Positions 26,713-35,053 of a stretch of DNA of 64,000 nucleotides are shown here, one piece after another (position 1 is the first letter of the stretch; each line of letters starts with the position of its first letter). Both the position numbers and the translations under genes were made by a program. The DNA is from Natrinema halophilum (GTDB taxonomy: Archaea > Halobacteriota > Halobacteria > Halobacteriales > Natrialbaceae). The stretch covers positions 1,054,001 to 1,118,000 of the forward strand of contig NZ_CP058601.1 in assembly GCF_013402815.2 (NCBI RefSeq), given 5' to 3'. The notes below the pieces were generated by a model, which worked only from the letters and a program-made list of their open reading frames with translations, was not told the DNA's origin and ran no database searches.

Positions 26713-26877
26713 CGCACCGTACGACTCCCATAAGCCACCACTTAGATGTTTGCCCAAAGCCAGCGAAATTTATTCATGCTGAAGCGACTGTCAGTCGATT
26801 CGTCCAGTTTGCCGGCGACTGATGACGAGGGCGTTCGGACCGCAACCCCCTTTTGCGACGGGCCCGCAGACTCGAAT

Positions 26878-28146
26878 ATGGACGGACCGGATCGCGGACT
26901 CTCGCGTCGCGCGTTCGTTCGTAGTGCAGTCGCTATCGGCGGCGCGAGTGCGCTCGCCGCTTGCCTCCAGCGCGAGGAAAGCGAGGACGTGCCACAGGCA
27001 GCCCTCGCTCCCGAGGACCTCCCCGATCGCCAGCACGCCTGGAACGAATTTCTCTCGACTGACGATCACGGCAACGTACACCCACCCGAACACCACCTCT
27101 TGCTCGGCCTCGAGTACGTCGGCAACGGCCCAGCCGATGCGTCCGGCGAACGCGAACGACTCGAGTCCGCGTTCAGAACGCTCGAGAAAGCGTACAGGCG
27201 GGGGAACGACGGTCTGGTGTTCGCAGTTGGATACGGGCCGGTGTATTTCGACCGGTTCGACGGCGACGGACCCGAAGGGATCGACCTACCGGCTCCGAAG
27301 GCGTTGACGCCGTTCGAGGATCCCGCATTCGACGAGTACGACGCGCTCGTTCACCTGGCCAGCGACTACGGTCACGTCACCTTAAGCGCCGAAGAGGCCC
27401 TGAAAGGTGAACTCGAGCAGCTAAACGGTCTCGAGACCGAGGGGTCGTTCAACGATATCTTCGAGGTTGCCGGCCGTCGGACGGGATTCATCGGGCGCGG
27501 CCTCCCCGCAGAACGCCAGTCGGGCGTCAGCGGCATTCCGGATAGCGAACCCGTCCCCGAGGATGCGCCGATGTTCATGGGATTTAAATCCGGGTTTCGA
27601 CACAATCAGGCGAGCGAGGACCGCGTTACAATTCCGGACGGACCGTACGCGGGTGGGACCACGATTCACCTCTCGAAGATACAGCTCCACCTCCACCAGT
27701 GGTACGAGCAAGACAGCCGGGCCCAGCGCGTCTCCAAGATGTTTTCGCCGACCCACAACACAGATAACCTGGTCGAAGGAGCCGGCCAGAACCTCGGCGA
27801 CTCGAGTGGCGTAACCGACGGTCCGAACACCGCAGCCGAGGCTGCCCGGAGCAAGGGGACCGTCGGCCACGCTCAGAAAGCCGCCCGCGCACGTGAAGAC
27901 GGTGAGCCGATCATCCTTCGACGGGACTTCGACTCGACCGACGACGAAACGGCGACCACTCACTTCCTCTCATTGCAGCGCTCCATCGCGGACTTCGTGA
28001 AAACTCGCGAAGCGATGACCGGGGCCGACCTCTCCGGTCCGCCAACCAACAGCGGTATTCTCCAGTATCTCACCGTTCGTAACCGGGCGAACTACCTCGT
28101 CCCGCCGCGGGAGCGTCGGTCCCTTCCCGTTCCGAACCCCCGGTGA
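26878..28146 (+). CDS. Tat-exported DyP-type peroxidase-like lipoprotein
   Basis: 422 residues from ATG 26878. The N-terminus LSRRAFVRSAVAIGGASALAAC joins a twin-arginine signal to a lipobox Cys. The body matches haloarchaeal proteins (DUF7405) that resemble dye-decolourising peroxidases: FMGFKSGFRH stands in for the GxxDG region, GGTTIHLSKIQLHLHQWY resembles the core sheet, and GHAQKAARAR may carry the proximal haem His. DyP enzymes such as EfeB act in haem or ferric iron handling. The upstream ATG 26746 would add a non-signal tail. It faces the Dps-like gene. Confidence 0.8.
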   Translation: MDGPDRGLSRRAFVRSAVAIGGASALAACLQREESEDVPQAALAPEDLPDRQHAWNEFLSTDDHGNVHPPEHHLLLGLEYVGNGPADASGERERLESAFRTLEKAYRRGNDGLVFAVGYGPVYFDRFDGDGPEGIDLPAPKALTPFEDPAFDEYDALVHLASDYGHVTLSAEEALKGELEQLNGLETEGSFNDIFEVAGRRTGFIGRGLPAERQSGVSGIPDSEPVPEDAPMFMGFKSGFRHNQASEDRVTIPDGPYAGGTTIHLSKIQLHLHQWYEQDSRAQRVSKMFSPTHNTDNLVEGAGQNLGDSSGVTDGPNTAAEAARSKGTVGHAQKAARAREDGEPIILRRDFDSTDDETATTHFLSLQRSIADFVKTREAMTGADLSGPPTNSGILQYLTVRNRANYLVPPRERRSLPVPNPR

Positions 28147-28733
28147 GGGACAAACTCGCCGTCTTCTCCGTGCGCCGTCGTCGTCGCTCGAGCCCGGAAA
28201 CACGATCCGGGGACAATCCACCACACTCACGGCGTCGTCCTGCCGATAGAGCCAACGCCCGACGGGCCGGTGTTCGCGCCGGTCCCGACTGCGTTCGAAC
28301 TGCCGAACGGGGAGACCCAGCACTTTGTCCATGCAATGTGGGAGCAGGACGAACTCGTCGACGGGCCGTTCGCGGACGGGAATATCCCGGTGACGGTGGC
28401 GAACGGGAGATCGGCAGCGACGGTGCCGACATTCGTCTCCTCGCCGACGCATCCGGCTGGCGAGGCATCGCGCCCGAGGATATCGCGGAGACGGAGAACC
28501 CGACGCTGACGCTCGAAGCAGGAACCGAGTACGTCCTCGGCTGGGAGAACGGCGACGGCCTGCAGCACAATTTCACGCTCGAAGACGAGAACGGCGAGGA
28601 CCTGCTCGCAACGAACCTCGTGGGCGAACAGGGGATGACCCAGTCGGTCACGTTCACGGCCTCGGCCGAGATGATCGAGTACTACTGGCAGGTCCATCCG
28701 TCGTCGATGCGAGGAGCGGTCGACGTTCGCTGA
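28147..28733 (+). pseudogene. Frameshifted cupredoxin-domain gene without a start
   Basis: From about 28430 the frame coding LLADASGWRGIAPEDIAETE runs to the stop at 28733 and is a plastocyanin/halocyanin-like domain: LQHNFTLEDENGED supplies the first copper His and EYYWQVHPSSMRG the second His and Met, but the Cys ligand that should precede the His is replaced by Trp. Further upstream, protein-like sequence (HHTHGVVLPIEP, AFELPNGETQHFVHAMWEQD) is in another frame, joined near 28410. Neither frame has a good start codon, and it follows the DyP gene directly. A relic, or a single-base sequencing error, can explain this. Confidence 0.6.
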
Positions 28734-28746
28734 CGACAGCGTTATC

Positions 28747-29181
28747 TCACGTACTCGGCACGTGCGTTCGCTCGCCGTTCGCCGCCAGCTCGTCGAACAG
28801 CGCCGCGGCGTCGTCGACCAACGGATACGCGTCGTGATAGGGATCGATATCGCGGTCGACTCCCGAAACGGACCGGACGGCGTCCGCGAACCGCTCGTAG
28901 TTCTCGTCGACGATATCCCGGACTAGAACAGGCATACCGGCACGGTCACAGAGTTCGCTTGCCGCGGCTCGGCCCGCCCAGACCGTCTCGGCCGCTATAT
29001 CGACGTAGAACAGGGCGAACGGAGCCTCGCCGAATTGCGCCTCGAGAAACGCCTGTGCGGCCGGGTCGTCCCACGGAACGGCGACGACGTCTTCTAGTCG
29101 ACGCATCGCGGTCGACGCCGCCGAACAGAACGGGCAGTCGCCGTCGTAAAGCAGAACGCCGGTGACCTGCGGTTCGGGCAT
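28747..29181 (-). CDS. DCC-family thiol-disulfide oxidoreductase-like protein
   Basis: 144 residues from ATG 29181. VLLYDGDCPFCSAASTAMRRL near the start is the defining DxDCPxC motif of the DCC1-like (DUF393) family, a thioredoxin-like fold. The middle region WAGRAAASELCDRAGMP is family-like. Members are predicted redox proteins with few tested roles. The ORF is open far upstream (to 29499), but the conserved part begins at MPEPQVTGVLLYDGD. It lies 77 bp after the ferredoxin gene on the same strand, which suggests one redox transcript. Confidence 0.9.
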   Translation of the reverse strand: MPEPQVTGVLLYDGDCPFCSAASTAMRRLEDVVAVPWDDPAAQAFLEAQFGEAPFALFYVDIAAETVWAGRAAASELCDRAGMPVLVRDIVDENYERFADAVRSVSGVDRDIDPYHDAYPLVDDAAALFDELAANGERTHVPST

Positions 29182-29258
29182 ATCGCCTCGTACGCCACGA
29201 GGGGAAACCGTCCGGTGGAGCAGTTGCCGGTTTCGGTAATCCGGACACGTTTCGACCG

Positions 29259-29633
29259 CTATCCGAGCTTCGATCGGCCCGGTGGCTTGTCGTGGTCGGC
29301 CCGGTGTTGAAGCAGTTCGGCGTACTGTTCGGCCTCGATGACGCAATCCGATCGGGGGCGGGCGACGCAGGTGAGGACGAAACCTGCTTCCTCGTCCTCC
29401 GGATAGTACCGTTTGGCCTGACTGTGGTCGACTTCGCCGGAAACGAGCTTCGCGCCGCACGTGATACACCACCCCTGCTGACAGTCGGCGGACAGCCACA
29501 GGTCAGCGGCGCGGGCTGCCGCCAGTATCGACTCGTCCTCGCCGACCTCGATCGTTCGCGACTCGCCGGCCGCGTCCAGATCTGCGTCGTCGGGGAGTAG
29601 CAGTTCGACCTCCCAGGTAGTGGGGGCTGTCAC
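29259..29633 (-). CDS. [2Fe-2S] ferredoxin
   Basis: 124 residues if started at GTG 29633. The plant-type cluster motif is ADCQQGWCITCGAKL (Cys-x4-Cys-x2-Cys) with a fourth Cys in FVLTCVARP. It has the acidic halophile pattern and a C-terminal helix EAEQYAELLQHRADH. It carries single electrons to partners such as the DCC protein or an oxygenase; the partner is unknown. No ATG is suitably placed: upstream sequence is in a decayed dehydrogenase region, so the GTG (VTAPTTWEVELLLPDD) is preferred. Confidence 0.88.
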   Translation of the reverse strand: MTAPTTWEVELLLPDDADLDAAGESRTIEVGEDESILAAARAADLWLSADCQQGWCITCGAKLVSGEVDHSQAKRYYPEDEEAGFVLTCVARPRSDCVIEAEQYAELLQHRADHDKPPGRSKLG

Positions 29634-29724
29634 GGGATCGTATACGATGGGTTGGGGAAAAGACCTCCTGCCGGACGGTCGCAAGCCGCGAGAGAAATCT
29701 ATACCGATCGAGGGGCAAGCGAGA

Positions 29725-29901
29725 CCCGTCGTCGGGTCCACGATGGGTACCCAGGACGACCTCCGGCGACTCGTCGATTTCGTCGCCGCCGACGATCTGT
29801 CGCCGGAGATCGACCGGACGTATTCGCTCGAGGGAACTGACGAGGCCTTTGCGGCAATGCGAGACCGCGGGATCGTGGGCAAGATCGTCGTCCAACCGTC
29901 G
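29725..29901 (+). pseudogene. C-terminal relic of a zinc-type alcohol dehydrogenase/quinone reductase
   Basis: The frame codes VVGSTMGTQDDLRRLVDFV and, later, RTYSLEGTDEAFAAMRDRG then IVGKIVVQP, the last 60 residues of a medium-chain dehydrogenase (GSTMG nucleotide-side loop, EAF-A-helix, VGKIVV strand). The other 270 or so residues, with the zinc and Rossmann motifs, are absent upstream, where the ferredoxin gene lies instead. So this is a truncated remnant. The palindromic element starts 100 bp downstream. Confidence 0.75.
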
Positions 29902-30000
29902 GTCGGCGGGGCCGGATCGGAACGCGACAGTAGCTACTGGAAGTCGTGCGCACCCGATTCGGCCGACCGCCGTCGACCGGATCGTGGACAGTTCCCGTCG

Positions 30001-30114
30001 GTATAGTCGTCGTTGAACGTCATTTCACACACCGCTTTCGAATTCGCGGCCAGCGAGTACCTACCGACCGCAGCAGTGCGAGCGGTGGGTGAATCGTTTC
30101 AACGATTACTATAC
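30001..30114 (+). mobile_element. 114-bp palindromic MITE-like element, copy B
   Basis: It begins gtatagtcgtcgttgaacg and ends cgtttcaacgattactatac; these are inverted repeats of 20 bp with three mismatches or so. Copy A lies at 7521-7634 in the opposite orientation. In both, an open frame begins MNVI and codes FAASE and AVRAVG then SFQRLL, so it is often miscalled as a protein. There is no transposase; a transposase elsewhere may act on it. Confidence 0.8.
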
Positions 30115-30276
30115 CAGCGGTGCTCGCGCTGCTTTCGACGTCTGAGCTGGACCGACGGACGTTCCGGCTGTCGTCGACCGCTACTGCGGTCCGAATTTTT
30201 CGAGGGCGTCTCCTCGGAGGAAGCGGCCGGAACGCGCTGGCCCGATCTATTTCCGTCAGTTCGCTGTTCGTCGCGT

Positions 30277-31083
30277 ATGACTGATATCGCCATCAACGGC
30301 GCGGCGGGAAACGTCGGCCGGGAAGCCGTCGATTCCTTTCCGGACGACGACCACGAACTGACGCTATTTTCCCACAGCGAGACCGACGATCTGGATGCGA
30401 CGCCGCTCGAGATTACCAACAGCGAGGCGTTCGGCGACGCGCTCGAGGGACAGGACGTATTGATCCACCTCGCTGCGAACGCGTCGCCGCGAGCGGAGTG
30501 GGACGAACTACGTGGGCCGAACGTCGACGGCCTCTACAACGCCTTCGAAGCCGCAACCGCAGCCGACCTCGAGCGGGTGGTTTTCGCGAGTTCGAACCAC
30601 GCGGTCAACAGGAAAAATACGGTCTCGCCGATCCGACCGGAGTCGTCGGTCGCCAGCCCCGCTATCGTCCGACCGTCTGATTCGACGGACCCCGATACCT
30701 ACTACGGCGTGACGAAGGTTTTCGGGGAGGCGATGGGATCGTATTACGCCAAGCGCCACGGACTCGACGTGGTGAACTTGCGGATCGGCTGGCTGCTCAC
30801 TCGAGACGAACTCCGTCAAGAGTGCCAGAAGCGGGATGGGGCAGGCGAGCGCTACGCACGCGCGATGTGGCTGAGCCCCGGCGACTGCCGCCGAGTGATT
30901 CACGCGGCCGCAACGGCAACGCTCGAGGAGTCGCCGCTGATCGCCCATGGAATTTCCGATAATTCGGAACGGTTCCTCTCGCTTTCCGAGACCATGCAGG
31001 CGCTCGAGTATCGACCGCAGGACGATGCGGAAGCGGTACTGAGCGACGAATCGAACGGTCACAACGGGCTCGAAACGACGTAA
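30277..31083 (+). CDS. NAD-dependent extended SDR (Azf/uronate dehydrogenase-like)
   Basis: 268 residues from ATG 30277. The dinucleotide motif NGAAGNVG (7-14), VVFASSNHAVN and the catalytic Tyr143-x3-Lys147 (YGVTK) are those of extended short-chain dehydrogenases. Its order of motifs, including RYARAMWLSPGDCRR and GISDNSERF, resembles Azf, the NAD-dependent glucose-6-phosphate dehydrogenase of Haloferax, and bacterial uronate dehydrogenases. Either sugar could be the substrate. The longer frame to 30013 runs into the palindromic element and is not used. Confidence 0.85.
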   Translation: MTDIAINGAAGNVGREAVDSFPDDDHELTLFSHSETDDLDATPLEITNSEAFGDALEGQDVLIHLAANASPRAEWDELRGPNVDGLYNAFEAATAADLERVVFASSNHAVNRKNTVSPIRPESSVASPAIVRPSDSTDPDTYYGVTKVFGEAMGSYYAKRHGLDVVNLRIGWLLTRDELRQECQKRDGAGERYARAMWLSPGDCRRVIHAAATATLEESPLIAHGISDNSERFLSLSETMQALEYRPQDDAEAVLSDESNGHNGLETT

Positions 31084-31189
31084 TACCCGACCACCATTTC
31101 CTGAGCGTTTGTCAAAAGACGGGCCGTTCGGTCCGGACGCTACTTATGGAGTCGAAAGACGGAATAGCGACACGTTCGTATCGTCGCAC

Positions 31190-31411
31190 ATGTCACCCAA
31201 GGTGTCGGAGTCGACAGGCTACGGGCCGAACACGCAGATGTCCCTGTTCGGATACGTGATGGCCGCGATTCTCGTCATTGTTCTCCTTCCGTTACTTCCG
31301 GTCCTCGTTCTCGCGTGGATCCTCTGGAAAGTGTTTGTTTCGGAGGAGGACATCGAGCATAGCTTCGAAGACTGGCGTCGCGAATCGGGCCGCCCGCCGA
31401 GCGGGTCCTGA
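31190..31411 (+). CDS. Small membrane protein (DUF7535-like)
   Basis: 73 residues from ATG 31190: MSPKVSESTGYGPNTQMSLF, then a strongly hydrophobic helix pair GYVMAAILVIVLLPLLPVLVLAWILWKVF and an acidic end EEDIEHSFEDWRRESGR. I link this to the haloarchaeal DUF7535 group, conserved but of unknown role. The ORF is open from 31109, but the extra residues are not conserved in style. It follows the SDR gene by 107 bp on the same strand. Confidence 0.7.
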   Translation: MSPKVSESTGYGPNTQMSLFGYVMAAILVIVLLPLLPVLVLAWILWKVFVSEEDIEHSFEDWRRESGRPPSGS

Positions 31412-31530
31412 TACCGGAAATGAGTTGTTCCTCAGGCGTTGCCCTCCCAATCCAACCTCCCGTCTCTCCAGTTTCCAGTTTTCCGTCTCCCATCTCTCGT
31501 CCGAATCAGGTTTGGTTCGGCCTCGACCAC

Positions 31531-32541
31531 TCAATCGTCGACGCTCGCAGCGGTGGCGAGATCTGACGGTGGGCCGCCGGGGAGTTCGTCCCGATCCTGT
31601 GGCGCATCGAAGTTCAGATCGGGACCGCGAGCGACGATCCGATGCGGGTTGACGTCCGGGTGCGTCGTGTAATAGTGTTCTTTGATGTGACCCATGTCGA
31701 CGGTCTCGGCGACGCCGGGCGTTTGATACAGATCGCGGAGATAGGGCCAGAGATTGTCGTATTCTCTGACGTACTGAACGTTACACATGAAGTGAGTGTG
31801 ATAGACGTTGTCGAACCGAACGAGCGTCGTGAACATCGCGATGTCGGCCTCGGTCAATCGATCTCCTGCGAGGTACCGCTGATCAGCGAGTACATCGTCC
31901 CAGCGATCGAGATCCGAAAAGAGGTCGTCGACCGCCTCGTCGTAGGGCTCCTGTTCCGTCGCGAAGCCCGCACGATAGACGCCGTTGTTGATCGGTTCGT
32001 AGATTTCGTCGATGATCCGGTCGACTTCGTCGCGGTAGCCGTCGGGGTAGAGATCCACGTTCCGCGTCGCGTATTCGTCGAACTCCGTATCGAGCATCCG
32101 CATGATCTCCTCGGACTCGTTGTTGACGATCCTGTCCGTCTTCGTATCCCAGAGGATCGGCACTGTGACCCGACAGGTCACGTTCGGATCCGCACGAACG
32201 TAGAGTTCTCGGAGGGAGTTCGCGTCGTGGACGTGATCGCGCGTACAGCCCTCCTTCTCGGGCGTGAACTGCCAGCCGTCCTCGTCGCGATAGGGGTCGA
32301 CCACCGAGACGGAAATCGCGTCTTCGAGCCCTTTTACCGCCCGTGTCACGAGCGTTCGGTGGGCCCAGGGGCAAGCGTAGGAAACGTAGAGGTGGTACCG
32401 GTTTGCCTCGGGTGGAAACTGAGCATCGGGATCGTCGCGGATCTCGTTCCGGAACGTCGTCTCCTGACGGTCGAACGAGCCGTCGTCCGTTGTCGACTCG
32501 TACGCGTCGGTTCGCCACTCACCATCGACGAGCATATTCAT
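31531..32541 (-). CDS. Glutathionyl-hydroquinone reductase-like protein (Xi-class GST, YqjG/ECM4)
   Basis: 336 residues from ATG 32541 (MNMLVDGEWRTDAYES). The catalytic Cys is in VSYACPWAHRTL, followed by NNESEEIMRMLDTEF and YLAGDRLTEADIAMFTTLVRFD of the C-terminal GST helix bundle, all diagnostic of Xi-class enzymes that remove thiol adducts from hydroquinones. Haloarchaea use gamma-glutamylcysteine rather than glutathione, so the natural thiol is probably that one. The frame to 32592 adds a likely artefact. Convergent with the DUF7535-like gene. Confidence 0.92.
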   Translation of the reverse strand: MNMLVDGEWRTDAYESTTDDGSFDRQETTFRNEIRDDPDAQFPPEANRYHLYVSYACPWAHRTLVTRAVKGLEDAISVSVVDPYRDEDGWQFTPEKEGCTRDHVHDANSLRELYVRADPNVTCRVTVPILWDTKTDRIVNNESEEIMRMLDTEFDEYATRNVDLYPDGYRDEVDRIIDEIYEPINNGVYRAGFATEQEPYDEAVDDLFSDLDRWDDVLADQRYLAGDRLTEADIAMFTTLVRFDNVYHTHFMCNVQYVREYDNLWPYLRDLYQTPGVAETVDMGHIKEHYYTTHPDVNPHRIVARGPDLNFDAPQDRDELPGGPPSDLATAASVDD

Positions 32542-32642
32542 ACGGTCAAAAGGGACGCGGGCTACAAAGGGCCTCGCTAATCCTCGCGTCACCAGCCCCG
32601 CGACGGTCGCGTCGAGACGTCGCTACCGGCTCCGTCCTCGAG

Positions 32643-33638
32643 TCAGACGACGACGCTGACGACCCAGTAGCCTGCTCCGAGGGCGATGAGCGCGACCCCC
32701 TCGAGACGGGTGAGCGTCCGGCCCGTCGCGAGCACCACCGTCGCGAAGGCGGTGACCACGGCGAGCCACGCAAGCCCGAGGAAGACCGCCGGATCGACCG
32801 TCAGCGGTTGGATCACCGCTGCGATCCCCAGCACGCCGAGGGCGTTGAAGACGTTCGACCCGATGACGTTGCCCGCAGCGATGCTGACGTCGCCCCCGCG
32901 GGCGGCCACGATCGACGTCACGAGTTCCGGCAGCGAGGTTCCGGCCGCGACGATCGTTGCACCGACGACCCACTCCGAGATGCCGACGGCCAGGGCCAGC
33001 CCAACCGCCGCGTCGACCAGCACGCGTCCACCGCCGATCACGAGAACGAGCCCGACGAGAACACGGACGGTTTCCGGGCCGAATTTCGCGTTCCGTCCGT
33101 CGTCTCCGTCGGACGGAACAGAAGCGGTCGCCACCGTCGTTGCCGCCTCGGGCGATTGGGTTCCCGCGTCATCCGCGCCATCGGCGTTTCGAATCGCAAC
33201 GCCGAGCGCACCGAGATAACAGCCCAGAATCACGAGGAGAATTCCTCCATCGAGCCGCGAGACGATGCCGTTTGCGAGGACGACAGTTGCGATGCCCGTC
33301 GAGAACGCCATCGCGAGCGCGTCCCGGCGGACTAGCGTCTCGGAGACTCGAAACGGCGAGAAGGTCGCGACGAGCCCGAGGCTCACCGCGAGATTGAACA
33401 GATTCGAGCCGACGACGTTTCCGACCGAGATGCTCCCCCGTCCCTCGAGTGCCGCCTCGGTCGAGACGACGATCTCCGGGGCAGAGGTCCCGAAAGCGAC
33501 CACCGTGAGGCCGACGATGAGCGCGGAAACGCCGGCCGCGCCGGCGAGTCTCGCGGCCCCAGTCACGAGTAGGCGAGCGCCGATCCACAGAGCGAGAACC
33601 CCGACGACGAGCAAGCCGACCTCACCAGCGGGAACCAT
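32643..33638 (-). CDS. Ca2+/cation antiporter, CaCA family (YrbG-like)
   Basis: 331 residues, ten membrane helices in two inverted halves. The alpha-1 repeat has VVAFGTSAPEIVVS and VGNVVGSNLFNLAV; alpha-2 has VAAGTSLPELVTSIVAA and AGNVIGSNVFNALG. The central cytosolic loop of about 50 residues is Asp/Ala-rich. These are the ion-binding sequences of Na+/Ca2+ exchangers, so it likely exports calcium (or handles another cation) using the Na+ gradient. Monocistronic. Confidence 0.95.
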   Translation of the reverse strand: MVPAGEVGLLVVGVLALWIGARLLVTGAARLAGAAGVSALIVGLTVVAFGTSAPEIVVSTEAALEGRGSISVGNVVGSNLFNLAVSLGLVATFSPFRVSETLVRRDALAMAFSTGIATVVLANGIVSRLDGGILLVILGCYLGALGVAIRNADGADDAGTQSPEAATTVATASVPSDGDDGRNAKFGPETVRVLVGLVLVIGGGRVLVDAAVGLALAVGISEWVVGATIVAAGTSLPELVTSIVAARGGDVSIAAGNVIGSNVFNALGVLGIAAVIQPLTVDPAVFLGLAWLAVVTAFATVVLATGRTLTRLEGVALIALGAGYWVVSVVV

Positions 33639-33756
33639 CGTGGCGAATTAGTTCGGACGGGATTCTCAAAAGAACACGGACTATTCGCCACCGGACGATG
33701 CGGTTCGTTCGGAGGGAGGCGCAAGCGTTTAAGCGGTTCGCGTGAGGACTCGAGGT

Positions 33757-34821
33757 ATGGCAGACGACGGGGATCGACACCGCCAGAGTCGCCTGTTCAC
33801 TGATGACGATGGGTCGTTCGACGCCGAACGGGCGCGAGAGGAGTCCCTTCCGGTCGAAGACGGCGAGGTGATCGATACCGACGAGTTGGCAGACCACCAG
33901 CGCTACGTCGAGGGGCGCGGGATCTACGACGAGCGCAATCGGGTGAACGACCTCACGGGAAAGGAGTGGAAGTACGCCACGAAGTCAGTGATCGACGAAA
34001 GCTATCCGCCGGCCGTTCAGCATGATCTTCGCAGCGAACACGGCGGTCAAAAGCCGCCCCGACTCTGTGCCGATCTGATCGGCCAGTTCTCCGCGGCCGG
34101 CGATACCGTCCTCGATCCGTTTGCGGGCGTCGGCGGCACGTTGCTCGGTGCAAGCTTTTGCGAGCACGAAGGCACCGGTCTCCGGGAAGCCATCGGCTTC
34201 GAACGAACCGAACGGTGGATCGAAATCTACCACGAGGTCCTCGAGCGCGAAAACGAGGACCGCCACGCTCGGGGTGAGTCGCCGCTTGCGGCCCAGGACA
34301 TGCGCCACGGGGATTGTGCCCAGTTGATCGAGGACGTTCCCGACGACTCGGTTGACCTCCTGTTGACTGACGTCCCTTACTGGCACATGGACGAACTGGA
34401 GCAGACGCGCAACGAACGCCGAACCCGCGAGAGCAAGCTCGGCACGTTCGCCGGGGACGCGAACACCGAGGGAGACGGTACCGATGCGACCGATGCGTCC
34501 GCGAAGCGAGAGACGAAAAACGAGTGGCTCGCGGATATGGCCGAGAAATTCGATCGGTTTACGGACGCCGTCACACAGGCTGGCCACGTCGTCGTCTTCA
34601 TCGGGGATATGTACCGGGATCAATCCTACGAGTTCCTCTCTGCCGACCTCGCGCGCGCGATCGAGTCGACGGCACCACTGACGCTCATCGCGAACCTGGT
34701 CTGGTACGATCCGACGAAGGACCTCCACGTCTACGGATATCCCTTTTCGTTCGTTCCCTCGATGGTCCATCAGAACGTTCTCGTCTTTCGCCTCGAGGAC
34801 GGGACCGAAACCGATGACTGA
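33757..34821 (+). CDS. Orphan DNA methyltransferase (N4/N6 amino-methylase type)
   Basis: 354 residues from ATG 33757; a TATA-like gtttaagc lies 24-31 nt upstream. The SAM-binding motif DPFAGVGG (120-127) comes before the catalytic motif TDVPYW (204-209), the order of alpha/gamma type enzymes. DVPYW is a variant of DPPY. Around residue 65 there is DLTGKEWKYATKSV and the conserved HGGQKPPRLCADLI, a target-side segment seen in phage-type DNA methylases. There is no restriction endonuclease or specificity subunit nearby, so it is an orphan. tRNA or RNA methylation is a less likely alternative. Confidence 0.82.
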   Translation: MADDGDRHRQSRLFTDDDGSFDAERAREESLPVEDGEVIDTDELADHQRYVEGRGIYDERNRVNDLTGKEWKYATKSVIDESYPPAVQHDLRSEHGGQKPPRLCADLIGQFSAAGDTVLDPFAGVGGTLLGASFCEHEGTGLREAIGFERTERWIEIYHEVLERENEDRHARGESPLAAQDMRHGDCAQLIEDVPDDSVDLLLTDVPYWHMDELEQTRNERRTRESKLGTFAGDANTEGDGTDATDASAKRETKNEWLADMAEKFDRFTDAVTQAGHVVVFIGDMYRDQSYEFLSADLARAIESTAPLTLIANLVWYDPTKDLHVYGYPFSFVPSMVHQNVLVFRLEDGTETDD

Positions 34822-34926
34822 AGTTGTCTGACCGGCGTCTGTCGGCCGTCTGACGCGGTTTTATTGGAAAGCGCGGTGACGAAACGATCAGACGCGCCGA
34901 CGATCCCCAACACCTCATCCACTGCT

Positions 34927-34954
34927 CCCCCATCCCTCATCCCCCATCCCTCAT
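34927..34954 (+). repeat. 14-bp tandem duplication in a C-rich tract
   Basis: cccccatccctcat is repeated directly at 34927-34940 and 34941-34954, within a pyrimidine-rich intergenic region between convergent genes. It may come from replication slippage or lie in the transcript-end region. Confidence 0.85.
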
Positions 34955-35053
34955 CCGTTCGTCGGCGCGTCTGGTCCCGTTCGTCGCCGCTCGTTCGACG
35001 CAGACCCACGTGACGGTCGAACGACCCCTGCGGAAGCCGTCGACACCTCCCGA

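Noticed and set aside
28143-28440. ORF starting GTG 28143 as the first half of the cupredoxin protein
   Set aside because: It is very arginine-rich with no signal peptide, and the adjacent frame codes a more natural sequence, so a frameshift is more likely.
29620-30006. A complete 128-residue protein gene
   Set aside because: Only 60 residues match the end of a medium-chain dehydrogenase; both ends are unrelated filler.
34900-34965. CRISPR-like or regulatory repeat in the C-rich tract
   Set aside because: Only two 14-bp units with no spacers; simple slippage explains it.
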